NCBI GenBank assembly: GCA_964560765.1
Contig: CAZLMG010000017.1
Location: forward strand, 35,616 to 99,615
Reading direction: 5' to 3'
Length of the DNA: 64,000 bases
Source: CAZLMG01 sp964560765
GTDB lineage: Bacteria; Bdellovibrionota_B; Oligoflexia; Oligoflexales; CAZLMG01
Position numbers and translations under genes: made by a program. Position 1 is the first letter of the stretch, and each line of letters begins with the position of its first letter. The notes beneath the pieces are model-generated. The model was given only the letters and a program-made list of their open reading frames with translations, was not told where the DNA came from and made no database searches. Shown piece by piece: positions 35,582-44,413 of this stretch.

Positions 35582-37441
35582 ATGGCTTCGCTCATAAGTT
35601 GTCAAAATCTAAGCAAGCGCCACGGGGCTTCCCCGATCTTTTCCGACGTCACCTTTGGCGTTGAAGATGGCGACCGTCTGGGAATCATCGGCGCCAATGG
35701 TTCCGGTAAATCGACCCTATTGAAAATGTTAGCGCAGGCGGATGCTCCCGACTCGGGTAGCGTCGTGCAACGCAAGGGTTTGCGGGTCGCCTATGTGGCG
35801 CAAGATTATGCCCCACCTCCGGGTCTATCTATTCAGTTAGTTTTAGAAAATGCATTGGCGCGCTTCAAGGTCGAGCCAGACGAGTGGCCGGCGCGTTTGG
35901 CACGCTTGATCCTTGCGGGTGAATTTTCCGACCCTGACTTCCCAGCGGCTCAATTATCGGGCGGTTGGCAAAAGCGCTTGGGCATTATCGCCGGCCTGAC
36001 GTGCGAGCCGGATGTCCTGCTGTTAGACGAGCCAACCAACCATTTGGATTTTGCCGGCGTGGAGTGGCTGGAGTTGCTGCTGCAACGTGGCAGATTTGCC
36101 GTCGTCGTCGTCTCCCACGATCGTTACTTTCTCGATCGCGTTGCAACGCGTATCGCCGAGGTGAGCCCCGTGTACCACGGCGGATTGCTGATCGCGAACG
36201 GTGGCTACGCCTCATTTCTGCACAATAAGGGCGAATACCTTGCGGCTCAGGCACAGTATGAAGCCTCGCTGGCGAATCGTGTGCGGCGTGAAGAGGAATG
36301 GTTGCGCCGAGGACCAAAAGCGCGCACAACCAAGTCCCGTGCGCGTATCGATCAGGCCCATGGACTACAAGATGAATTGGCAAATTTGCGACAATTGGCG
36401 CAGACGGCGCGTGCTAGCATTGAGTTTTCTGCATCGCAGCGCAAAACGAGGAAACTGATTGCGGCAGTAGGGGTCAGTAAAGCTCTCGGCGGTCGGCAGT
36501 TGTTCCAGGACGTCTCCTTTGTTTTATCTCCCGGTGTTCGGCTCGGCGTGTTGGGCCTGAACGGCTCTGGCAAGTCGACGCTCCTGCGTTTGCTGCTGCG
36601 TGAACTCACGCCGGATTCTGGTCAAATTGAATATGCTGACAATCTCCGCGTTGCCTATTTTGAGCAGGCCCGACGCGGTTTGGACCCAAAGCTCAGCTTG
36701 CGGCGCGCGCTAGCGCCCGAGGGCGATTCGGTGATTTTTAACGATCGCTCGCTGCATGTGGCTTCATGGGCCATACGTTTTGGCTTTCGCAGCCAGCAGC
36801 TGGATACGCTGGTTGGCAATTTGTCGGGAGGTGAGCGGGCTCGGGTCTTAATCGCTCAATTGATGACCGAGCCGGCCGATGTTCTCATCCTCGACGAGCC
36901 GACCAATGACCTAGATATCCCCACATTGGAAACTCTGGAGGATAGCCTTTCAGAATTTTCGGGTGCTGTGGTCCTCGTCACCCACGATCGCTATCTCATT
37001 GAACGAGTTTGCACGGTTACCATCGGTTTAGACGGAAATGGCGGGTTTGAGGCCTTTGCCGACTACGAGCAGTGGGATGAGTGGCGGCGTTTGCAAAAGC
37101 AGTTGGCCAGGTCGGCTCGCAGCAACGAGGCTCGTTCGGTACAAGAGCGCGGTGCCGAGGTCTTGGAAGCTGAGTCGAGCCCTAGCTTGGCACCCGCTGA
37201 GGTCGGTCGGGCCCAACGCCGGCGACTTTCCTATTTGGAGCAACGAGAATGGGATGGGATGGAAGCGACCATTGCCAAAGCCGAAGCCGATTTGGAGCAA
37301 CAGCGAGCGCTTCTCGAAGACCCTGCCATTGCCCTCAATGCCGCAAAACTATCCGAGGCCTCTGCGGCATTGGCCAAAGCTCAAGCCCACGTCGACGCAC
37401 TCTATGAGCGGTGGTCGACTCTGGAAGCCAAACAGACCTAG
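35582..37441 (+). CDS. uup: ABC-F family ATPase Uup
   Basis: A 619-residue soluble ABC-F protein with two nucleotide-binding domains. NBD1: Walker A GANGSGKSTLL near residue 38, signature LSGGWQKR and Walker B LLLDEPTNHLDF. An arginine-rich linker follows (RRGPKARTTKSRARI). NBD2: GLNGSGKSTLL, LSGGERARV and LILDEPTNDLDI. The C-terminal coiled coil (LSYLEQREWDGMEATIAKAE and following) is the Uup-type extension implicated in DNA/ribosome-associated roles. The length matches Uup, and the absence of membrane segments excludes a transporter. Confidence 0.93.
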   Translation: MASLISCQNLSKRHGASPIFSDVTFGVEDGDRLGIIGANGSGKSTLLKMLAQADAPDSGSVVQRKGLRVAYVAQDYAPPPGLSIQLVLENALARFKVEPDEWPARLARLILAGEFSDPDFPAAQLSGGWQKRLGIIAGLTCEPDVLLLDEPTNHLDFAGVEWLELLLQRGRFAVVVVSHDRYFLDRVATRIAEVSPVYHGGLLIANGGYASFLHNKGEYLAAQAQYEASLANRVRREEEWLRRGPKARTTKSRARIDQAHGLQDELANLRQLAQTARASIEFSASQRKTRKLIAAVGVSKALGGRQLFQDVSFVLSPGVRLGVLGLNGSGKSTLLRLLLRELTPDSGQIEYADNLRVAYFEQARRGLDPKLSLRRALAPEGDSVIFNDRSLHVASWAIRFGFRSQQLDTLVGNLSGGERARVLIAQLMTEPADVLILDEPTNDLDIPTLETLEDSLSEFSGAVVLVTHDRYLIERVCTVTIGLDGNGGFEAFADYEQWDEWRRLQKQLARSARSNEARSVQERGAEVLEAESSPSLAPAEVGRAQRRRLSYLEQREWDGMEATIAKAEADLEQQRALLEDPAIALNAAKLSEASAALAKAQAHVDALYERWSTLEAKQT

Positions 37442-37459
37442 GGAAATCGACGCGCCGCA

Positions 37460-37879
37460 CTACCACGTTCCGGTATTCGGGCGTGAAGCCCAAGGCTCCT
37501 CTGGCGGTAAGGCCCCATCTTTCTGCAGCAACTCAATGGAAATCTGGTCCGGAGAACGAACAAATGCCATTCGGCCATCCCGCGGAGGGCGGAGGATGGT
37601 CACGCCGCCGGCCTCTAGGCGTGCACAGGTGTCGTAAATGTCATCGACGGAATAGGCGAGGTGGCCGAAGTTCCGGCCAAATGTGTATTCCTCACTTTGG
37701 TCCCAATTGTAGGTAAGTTCCACCTCCGGCTCTCCCGGCCCTGTGGCTAAAAACACCAAGGTGTATCGACCCTCGGGGGACTCCTTCCGACGGACCTCTT
37801 TCAGCCCCAATAGGTCGACAAAGAAGCTCAAGGCCCGAGGAAGGTCCTTCACGCGAATCATAGTGTGCAGATATTTCAT
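37460..37879 (-). CDS. gloA: Lactoylglutathione lyase (glyoxalase I)
   Basis: A 139-residue metalloenzyme converting the methylglyoxal-glutathione hemithioacetal to S-lactoylglutathione. Metal ligands correspond to His5 in YLHTMIRV, Glu in EVELTYN, His in FGHLAYSV and Glu in ISIELLQ, the set seen in Ni-type bacterial GloA. The LGLKEVRRKESPEGRYTLVFL segment is also typical. AGAGGATG precedes the ATG. Convergent with uup, 18 bp apart. Confidence 0.94.
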   Translation of the reverse strand: MKYLHTMIRVKDLPRALSFFVDLLGLKEVRRKESPEGRYTLVFLATGPGEPEVELTYNWDQSEEYTFGRNFGHLAYSVDDIYDTCARLEAGGVTILRPPRDGRMAFVRSPDQISIELLQKDGALPPEEPWASRPNTGTW

Positions 37880-37962
37880 CAGTCATCCTCTCCAGGTGCG
37901 TCTGGTCACGGTAACGTCCAAATATTTTTCACTAAAAAGCGGGAACAGCACTTCGATTTTTA

Positions 37963-37992
37963 TTGCATTTGGCACTCAGCTGTGAATATAGA
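37963..37992 (+). promoter_or_regulatory. Candidate promoter of the giant coiled-coil gene
   Basis: TTGCAT (37963-37968), an 18-bp spacer and TATAGA (37987-37992), ending 47 bp before the start codon and preceded by an AT-rich stretch. Confidence 0.45.
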
Positions 37993-38039
37993 GCGCGCGA
38001 CCGAGAGATCAAGTCCCTTAGCCCAGGAGACGAAAAAAG

Positions 38040-41000
38040 ATGCCCCGAAAGAATCTATCCATACTTTCAATGGTAACAACCCAGGTCCTGATCGCGCATT
38101 TAGCCTTGGGCCAAACCATCCCTGATCGTCTTGATCATGGAAAGTACGAGGCAATCTACCGCAATAAGCGAGCGACGGCCACAGCTGCCAAGCTAGACGC
38201 GGAAGGCGCGCAAAGAACTTACAACCAGCGGCAAGCAGAGCGGCAGGGGTTAGAAGCGCAGGCCGCGCAGGTCGATCTGCAGCGTCGTAATCAGTTGCAG
38301 GAAGCCGATCAGAAGGACAGGCAGATTCAAACTCTGAATTCTGAAGTGGAGAGTCTGCAGTCGACGACAGAAGTCAATGCCGGCGAGATAAGGCGACTCG
38401 AGACGGCGGTGCACGCTGAAAAACAAAAAGAGGCTCTGAAGACAACTAGCATCCGCACGCAAGAGGGAGTGGTTGCGCGGGCTACCCAGGGGCGCGACGC
38501 AGCCGCCCAGAGCCTCGCGACCGCTAATCAGAATCGTGATCAGGCGGCAGCTCGTCTGGCCGCGGCACAGAACGATATCGCCCAGCTGCAGTCGGATATC
38601 GCCACTATTGAACAGAATAATCGATCGTTAGGTCAGTCCATTTCCGACCTCAATGCGGAACGCCAACGCAATGACCAGATGATGTTCAATCACAATGCGG
38701 CGATCGAGAAGCTACAAGTTGAGCGGGTCCGTTTGGAGCAGCGTTTGAAAGACTTGGAGCGCACGAGCCAGACCTTGGCTGTTGCCAAGGGCACTGTTGA
38801 GCGCGAGCAAGCGCGACTTATCGGCGAGATTGATAGAACGAATCGAGATATCGCGGACCTCAGTCGCAAGTTAGCTTCCACCCAGGCGGACCTGGACGCA
38901 GCTCAGAAGCAAGCCGAAACTTTGCAGTGGGAAGTTTCTTGGGCGCAGGCGGACGTCGAGCGCTTACAGTCTACCGAAAGTCGCTCAAGGCAGAAGGTGG
39001 CCCGAACGGAAGAAGTGTTGGCGTCAGAGCAACGGGAGTTGGCTCAACTTCAGGCTCGGCAGCAGGAGGCGCAGCGCGCCTTAGCCGAGCAAGTCGCGGC
39101 GAAAGAGCGGTTGGTGCGCGAGGAGGCAACTCTCGAAGCGGCAGTTCGCCAAGCGCAACAGGAAGTTGCCGAGGCAAAGCGAAATGCGCAAACAGTGTTA
39201 GCGGCCCTAGAGCAGGCGAATCGGAATGTGCAATCGCTGCGCCAGGAAGAGGTGAATCTGGAGCAACAACAAAGCAACTTGCAACAACAGCAAAGCCGCT
39301 TATTGGGAGAAATCCGAGCGTTACCCGGTCAGGTCTCGCTTGCAGAGGCGAATTTACAAACGGCGAAGCAGCAATTAGCCGATCTACAGGCAGTGGATTG
39401 CCCATTATCTGTGAGCAGTATTGACCCGCACTTTAAAATGGAGCACGGGTGTAAATTGTTTTTAGTGCCGGCGACTGGCGAGATGCGCATGCATCAGGAG
39501 CATCACTTCAAGAACTGTTCATTCACGGGGCGATGGACGATCGCCATGGCCAGTGGTGCGACCCGGGAAGCTGAGTTTACCGGAACCTTGCAAGGTGGCG
39601 ATCCCCGGCGTCCTGGCTACAATGTAGAAGCCCAAAGCATAAGTTTGGGAGCATGGTGTGCTGCCAGTGCCGCCGGAATTGATGCTAAACGTGTGGCGGG
39701 CGATCCTCAGCCAGTTCGAGATGAGATCGAAAACAACGGCGACATGACCGTCCGAACCCGCTCCAATCGGGAGACCTTTGTCAATATTCGTTTTCGCTTG
39801 AAATCAGAGCACCCGCAGCAGCTCGCCAAAGCGCAAAAGGCAGTGGCGGATGCAGAGGCAACGCTTGCCGTGTTACGCAACCGCGAGCGGTCGGCGCCAA
39901 ACGAGTTGCAGTCGACGGAAGCAAGTCTGGCCAACACCGAATCCCTTTTGAAAGATGTAGGGCGACGGCTGCAGGCGGCGCGTAAAGATAAGCGCGACGC
40001 GGAAGAAGCCGCCGCGCCAGCGCAGCAGAGGATTGGAAACGCCGAGCAGGCGGTGCAAGCGGCCCAGCAAGCCGTCACAAGAAATCAGCAAGGACAGCGG
40101 CAGGCGGATAAAGCGGTCACCGAAGTGCAGCAGGTGCTCAAGGGCCACATTGACGATATTCGAGTGGTGAATGCGAGCATTGCTGGTTTGCAATCGACCA
40201 TTGCAGAGTTGAACGAGTTTATTGCGAAAGCCCCGGCATTGCAGGACGAACTGCGTCGCAGCCTGCGGCAGGACGAGCGCGAGGCTCAGCGATGGTTAGC
40301 AGAGCAACGTCGCTTGGAAAATCTATTGACCCCGATGCATAGCGATCTGGCTCGGTTTGATGCCGCCCGCAAACAGTATGAAGCAGATCTAGCGCGTGTG
40401 CAGCAGGATGTGGCGCGCGTTCAGGCTGAGATCAACGGTGTCGAACTAGACCGTCAGGGTGTGGCGCAAACCATCGTCAATGTGGACAACCAATGGGCAA
40501 ATGAGGCGGCTGCGGCACAACGCCTATACGATCGCAATGAGCGGATTGAGAAATTGGTTGCGGACTATGGTCGTACAATACAATCGAATCGTGAGGCGGT
40601 GATAGGCAAGAATCGTTTGGTGCGGGATCTAGAGCAGGACATCAGCGCAAAGCTGCAGCCGGCACTCAACAATACTGATACGGTTCTGGCAGGCGCCAAG
40701 AATCAGTTCGACGCGCGCGAAAAGGAGCTGAGCGCAGAGCGGCAAATGCTTCGCACTTTCGAGCAGGAACTGGCAACACTGACAGCAAATCGCCGTGCGC
40801 TGGAGCAAAAAGCTAGTCAATCACATCAGGAAAATGTCCGACTAGCTGGCGAAATTTCTCGGCGTCAAGACAGGGTTGTGGCTCTAACTTCTAGTGTCCA
40901 ATCACTTCGAGCGGGCGCTGCGGAGCTGGCGAAGCAGCATGCAAGTATTCTTATGTCGATTAAGTCGGCGACGTCTGTTGAGTCGGAGGCTCTGGCGGTG

Positions 41001-43058
41001 CTAACGCAGAAGCGTCAGGTCGAGCGGCAAACAGAGAGCGATGCAACGCTTGCGGATCATGAGTTCCAAAAGCGTCGCCAACAGTACGATCGCGAACGAG
41101 CCGAAGTCATGGCGGCTGCCAACACAGCAGGTACAGCTCCTGGTACATTGGAGGCGAGTAAGTACGCAGATCCGCAAGGCGCGACAGCTGGAAACGCAAG
41201 TGGTCAGTTGCACGGCGAACGTGACGGGCGACGCGATGGCGAAAAGCGCGACTATGAAACTGGCTTTGCCGCTGGCCTTGTGTCTGGTGAGCAGGCGGGT
41301 AAAGCTGATGGCCGTCTTGCCGGCGAAGCCAAGGGCAAGGCTGACGGCGCTCAGCAGGGCATGGTTGATGGGCAAAAGGCAGGCGCAAAAGCCGGATATG
41401 ACGCTGGGTACCGTCGCGCCTATGATGAGCATTTTGCTGCCGCTGCAAGTACGGAAGAATTTTTTCATGCCGGCGTCGCCCAAGGTGAACCGCAAGGACT
41501 GGCGGAAGCCGTCAAGACCGCGAGGACGGAAGACTATCCGAAGGGATACGCAGCGGCGAAAGCCAAACTCTTGGACCCGACGCAACCAACTCGCAAGCTC
41601 ACTGTAGACAACCGGGCTGTCGTGATGCAACCGGCAAGTCTCGCGGCACTTTCCGACATTGCTGCTCCCATCCGCGGATGGTCCACCACGCGCCGCGAGC
41701 TCGTTGGCAGCATCAGCAACATGTGCCTCGGTTCCGGATCGGCGCAACCGATCGCGCCGGCGCCAACCTACGAGTTCGCCAAGATTGATGTTAGCGGCTA
41801 CGACTTTGCGGAATTCCGCGATCTCTATACCAGCACCTATCAAGCGCAATACCGAGTGACGTTTGGCAAAGAATACGATGCCCGATATCGGGCCGCATTC
41901 CAGTCAAGCTATGAATCGACATGTCATAAGACCTACGAGGCAGTCCTGGCAAAACCATATCCTGAAAGCCAAAATCAAGGGCAGAAGGCGGGCTACGACA
42001 AGGCCTACTCCGAGTGGCACAAGAGCTTTCTCGAGCGCTATGCCGCCCGTCAGGGCGAGTTTTCAGGTGCGTACCAGGCAGCCTATAAGCTGGCCTACGA
42101 TGCTGGTGTTGCAGAACAGTATCCCATCGGCGAAAGCAAAGGCATTGAGGCAGGTAGTACTGCAGGTGCGACTGCAGGTGAGCAGGACGCTCGTCAACGC
42201 GGCGTGCAGGCTGGACGTCAAGAAGCCTTTGCGGCGAATTTGCCTGAACAGCGACAGATCTGGTTCACCAAGGGTCAAGAATCCTTTGCAGCGGAGCTCA
42301 AGAGCAGCGCCAGTGCGTTTGCCGTCGGAGCATTCATCTCGGATGCCAAAGGAACTCGTTTTGACAAAATCGCAAAGCTTTGGTCTGGCACATCTCTGAG
42401 CATTGGTGTCGTCATCCGGAACTTTGGTGGGGCTGAGGCTCCCGAGGGGCAGCTCAAGGTCAAGATCGAGGCAGTGGATCGAGCGCGAGGCCTGCCGGCG
42501 TCACCGGTTGCGTTGAAGTCACTGGCTGCCGAGGCCGAAACGACCTATGTGAACGTGGCTGATGTGATGGTCCAGGGCGGACACCAAACTACGGCCCAGA
42601 ATAATTATGGCTCTTTTCATGTGAAGGTGACGATCCTCGATGGCGAAACGGAGATTGGCAGCTATGAATTTAAGCGCACTGTGGATGAGTCGTTGGTTTG
42701 GGGCGGCGGAACGCTGAAGTCCGGCTCCATGGCATGGGTGCAGAGTTATCCATCACAACAACTCAATCAAGGTTCAATTGGCTTTAAGAACCAATCGGAC
42801 CGCGCATTGAAGGGACTACAGCTGCGGGTGAAAAGCCGCGACGAGAACTTCTATGTCGTGGGACAGAAAAAGGCGCTGGAAATCCCGTTGGGTGATTTAG
42901 CAGCTGCGCGTTCAGTCATGGCGAATTTCTTTGTGTTCCACAAGTTGAGAGAGGGCACTGTTGGCAAGAAGATCTTTGAATTTGAAGTCTGGCAAGGCGG
43001 CATCTTGATGCATGTGGCGCCGTATTATTTCGATGTTACCAATGTCTATAACCCGTAA
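38040..43058 (+). CDS. Giant secreted coiled-coil protein with GX3 and [YF]X3 tetrad repeats
   Basis: A 1672-residue exported protein (signal peptide to about residue 24). Order: coiled coil ~40-450; a Cys-containing beta domain 454-585; a second coiled coil ~590-1040; a tract with Gly every fourth residue from 1051 to 1123 (18 of 19 positions); a 130-residue spacer; Tyr/Phe every fourth residue from 1263 to 1307; further glycine-spaced helix around 1350-1400; and a C-terminal Ig/CARDB-like region ~1445-1672. The glycine tract resembles Yae1-type GX3 repeats but is longer. AGGAG upstream of the ATG. Probably a structural surface or periplasmic fibre protein; first of a four-gene envelope cluster. 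Unrecognised as a whole. Confidence 0.85.
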   Translation: MPRKNLSILSMVTTQVLIAHLALGQTIPDRLDHGKYEAIYRNKRATATAAKLDAEGAQRTYNQRQAERQGLEAQAAQVDLQRRNQLQEADQKDRQIQTLNSEVESLQSTTEVNAGEIRRLETAVHAEKQKEALKTTSIRTQEGVVARATQGRDAAAQSLATANQNRDQAAARLAAAQNDIAQLQSDIATIEQNNRSLGQSISDLNAERQRNDQMMFNHNAAIEKLQVERVRLEQRLKDLERTSQTLAVAKGTVEREQARLIGEIDRTNRDIADLSRKLASTQADLDAAQKQAETLQWEVSWAQADVERLQSTESRSRQKVARTEEVLASEQRELAQLQARQQEAQRALAEQVAAKERLVREEATLEAAVRQAQQEVAEAKRNAQTVLAALEQANRNVQSLRQEEVNLEQQQSNLQQQQSRLLGEIRALPGQVSLAEANLQTAKQQLADLQAVDCPLSVSSIDPHFKMEHGCKLFLVPATGEMRMHQEHHFKNCSFTGRWTIAMASGATREAEFTGTLQGGDPRRPGYNVEAQSISLGAWCAASAAGIDAKRVAGDPQPVRDEIENNGDMTVRTRSNRETFVNIRFRLKSEHPQQLAKAQKAVADAEATLAVLRNRERSAPNELQSTEASLANTESLLKDVGRRLQAARKDKRDAEEAAAPAQQRIGNAEQAVQAAQQAVTRNQQGQRQADKAVTEVQQVLKGHIDDIRVVNASIAGLQSTIAELNEFIAKAPALQDELRRSLRQDEREAQRWLAEQRRLENLLTPMHSDLARFDAARKQYEADLARVQQDVARVQAEINGVELDRQGVAQTIVNVDNQWANEAAAAQRLYDRNERIEKLVADYGRTIQSNREAVIGKNRLVRDLEQDISAKLQPALNNTDTVLAGAKNQFDAREKELSAERQMLRTFEQELATLTANRRALEQKASQSHQENVRLAGEISRRQDRVVALTSSVQSLRAGAAELAKQHASILMSIKSATSVESEALAVLTQKRQVERQTESDATLADHEFQKRRQQYDRERAEVMAAANTAGTAPGTLEASKYADPQGATAGNASGQLHGERDGRRDGEKRDYETGFAAGLVSGEQAGKADGRLAGEAKGKADGAQQGMVDGQKAGAKAGYDAGYRRAYDEHFAAAASTEEFFHAGVAQGEPQGLAEAVKTARTEDYPKGYAAAKAKLLDPTQPTRKLTVDNRAVVMQPASLAALSDIAAPIRGWSTTRRELVGSISNMCLGSGSAQPIAPAPTYEFAKIDVSGYDFAEFRDLYTSTYQAQYRVTFGKEYDARYRAAFQSSYESTCHKTYEAVLAKPYPESQNQGQKAGYDKAYSEWHKSFLERYAARQGEFSGAYQAAYKLAYDAGVAEQYPIGESKGIEAGSTAGATAGEQDARQRGVQAGRQEAFAANLPEQRQIWFTKGQESFAAELKSSASAFAVGAFISDAKGTRFDKIAKLWSGTSLSIGVVIRNFGGAEAPEGQLKVKIEAVDRARGLPASPVALKSLAAEAETTYVNVADVMVQGGHQTTAQNNYGSFHVKVTILDGETEIGSYEFKRTVDESLVWGGGTLKSGSMAWVQSYPSQQLNQGSIGFKNQSDRALKGLQLRVKSRDENFYVVGQKKALEIPLGDLAAARSVMANFFVFHKLREGTVGKKIFEFEVWQGGILMHVAPYYFDVTNVYNP

Positions 43059-43094
43059 ATAGATACAGAAACCGAAAGACAGGAGATTACTGAT

Positions 43095-43535
43095 ATGCAG
43101 TTTGCTAACATCCTCATCGCCGCCTTCGTTGTGTCCTTCAGCAGCATCGCTGCCGCGGATCAACGGGAAATGCCCCAGTTTTTGAATAAGTTGGTCAGCG
43201 AGAGTCAGCAATTCAGTCAGCGGGTCACTGGACATGGACGCTATCGCCAGCTGGTCGAGAATGCGAAAGAAGTGGACGACGTGGCAAATATGTTGGCCCA
43301 GTCGTTCGCGAACGGCGAGCCTAGCAGCCAGCCGGCGCGATACTGTCGGAAATGGCGCGGTCTGCAGGGTGCTATGACGTCCCTCCGTCATCGCTTCTAT
43401 CGTATCCAAGAACAGGGTCGCTCGGGACGAGCGGATGATCTTCGTCGCCCATTTGTCGACCTGATGGCTAGCTACGAAATGATCTATATTGAAATGCTGG
43501 GCGACTGCCCAAGTTTGCCGCATGTAACTAACTGA
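43095..43535 (+). CDS. Small secreted helical protein
   Basis: A 146-residue protein with a signal peptide ending near SIAAADQ (about residue 21). The mature part is helical and charged, with two cysteines (ARYCRKWRG and LGDCPSL) that could pair. AGGAG stands before the ATG and only 36 bp separate it from the giant coiled-coil gene, so co-expression is likely; it may be a periplasmic partner of that protein. Unrecognised. Confidence 0.7.
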   Translation: MQFANILIAAFVVSFSSIAAADQREMPQFLNKLVSESQQFSQRVTGHGRYRQLVENAKEVDDVANMLAQSFANGEPSSQPARYCRKWRGLQGAMTSLRHRFYRIQEQGRSGRADDLRRPFVDLMASYEMIYIEMLGDCPSLPHVTN

Positions 43536-43644
43536 AGGGACAGCGATTCCTGCTTTGATGTGGGAATCGCTTAAAGTTTTTTTCTGCACCTCCGATGCAG
43601 CTAAGGACCGACTCGTCTTGGTCGGCCCTGCTTGGAGGAATGAT

Positions 43645-44274
43645 ATGCAACGACTTGCCTGGGTCGCATTCATGGCGACACTTACCGCATGTGGCTGGTA
43701 CGGCGATCAGGAAGAGGATAAGCCTGCGAGGAATACCGCCGACGCCGACGGAGTTGTCAGCGTTCCCGGGCCAGCGGGTCGGGACGGTGTTGATGGCACT
43801 GACGGTACAACAGGACCCGAGGGTGCAACCGGAAAGCCGGGTGACGACGGGCTTTCCATCCAACTCTTCGATGCTGCAGGGCAAGGCGTTGGCTTCAAGT
43901 TTAACGATGGCGATCCGGCCGATGTCTTCCTGTTAGATGGCAAGCGAGCACTCTTTGACATGACGACGGGGGCCTTGCGGGCACCGCTTTTCAACTTTTT
44001 TTGTATGTATCCTACCAACGACTGCAGCGGTGCATGTTACGTCTATGATTATCGCTGGCTAAATGTGGTCATTGCCGATCTAGATGGCGAAACTTTCGTG
44101 GCTGCGCGGGGAACCGCTGCATCGCCCAGTATGACGATGGAGTCATATGTGCGCGATGACGGCATGTGTATGGTGCAGTCCATTCTGACGGATGCACCCT
44201 ACTTGGCGTCTGCGTATGAACCGACGATAACACTTCCGTTGGCGGCTCCGCTGTATTGGGGGCTTACCCAGTAA
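43645..44274 (+). CDS. Lipoprotein with nine collagen-like triplets
   Basis: A 209-residue lipoprotein: signal peptide with lipobox LTAC (Cys16), a short acidic linker, then nine uninterrupted Gly-X-Y triplets from Gly42 to Asp68 (GPA, GRD, GVD, GTD, GTT, GPE, GAT, GKP, GDD). A C-terminal domain of ~140 residues follows, with four cysteines in FFCMYPTNDCSGACYVYD and DDGMCMV. Short collagen stalks with a globular head suggest a membrane-anchored trimer. GGAGG precedes the ATG at 43645; the 30 upstream codons are excluded. Follows the small secreted protein by 109 bp. Confidence 0.8.
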   Translation: MQRLAWVAFMATLTACGWYGDQEEDKPARNTADADGVVSVPGPAGRDGVDGTDGTTGPEGATGKPGDDGLSIQLFDAAGQGVGFKFNDGDPADVFLLDGKRALFDMTTGALRAPLFNFFCMYPTNDCSGACYVYDYRWLNVVIADLDGETFVAARGTAASPSMTMESYVRDDGMCMVQSILTDAPYLASAYEPTITLPLAAPLYWGLTQ

Positions 44275-44375
44275 ATCAACACCGATCCAGGCGAGGAGCC
44301 CAAACGACTCGGGCTCCAACGCGACATCAATCTCACTCCCTGACTTTACAGCTCGCTCCTTGGCACTTATCATAA

Positions 44376-44395
44376 AATCAGGAATTTCCCTGATT
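44376..44395. promoter_or_regulatory. Palindrome upstream of the collagen-like gene
   Basis: Perfect 7-bp arms AATCAGG/CCTGATT around AATTTC lie 18 bp before the start codon at 44414. It could be an operator or a hairpin in the leader near the ribosome-binding site (GAGGAG at 44401-44406). Confidence 0.45.
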
Positions 44396-44413
44396 GTGTG
44401 GAGGAGTGTGTCC

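Noticed and set aside
41001..41849. 282-residue minus-strand frame within the giant coiled-coil gene
   Set aside because: Antisense to the glycine-tetrad region; composition is a mirror of the repeat codons.
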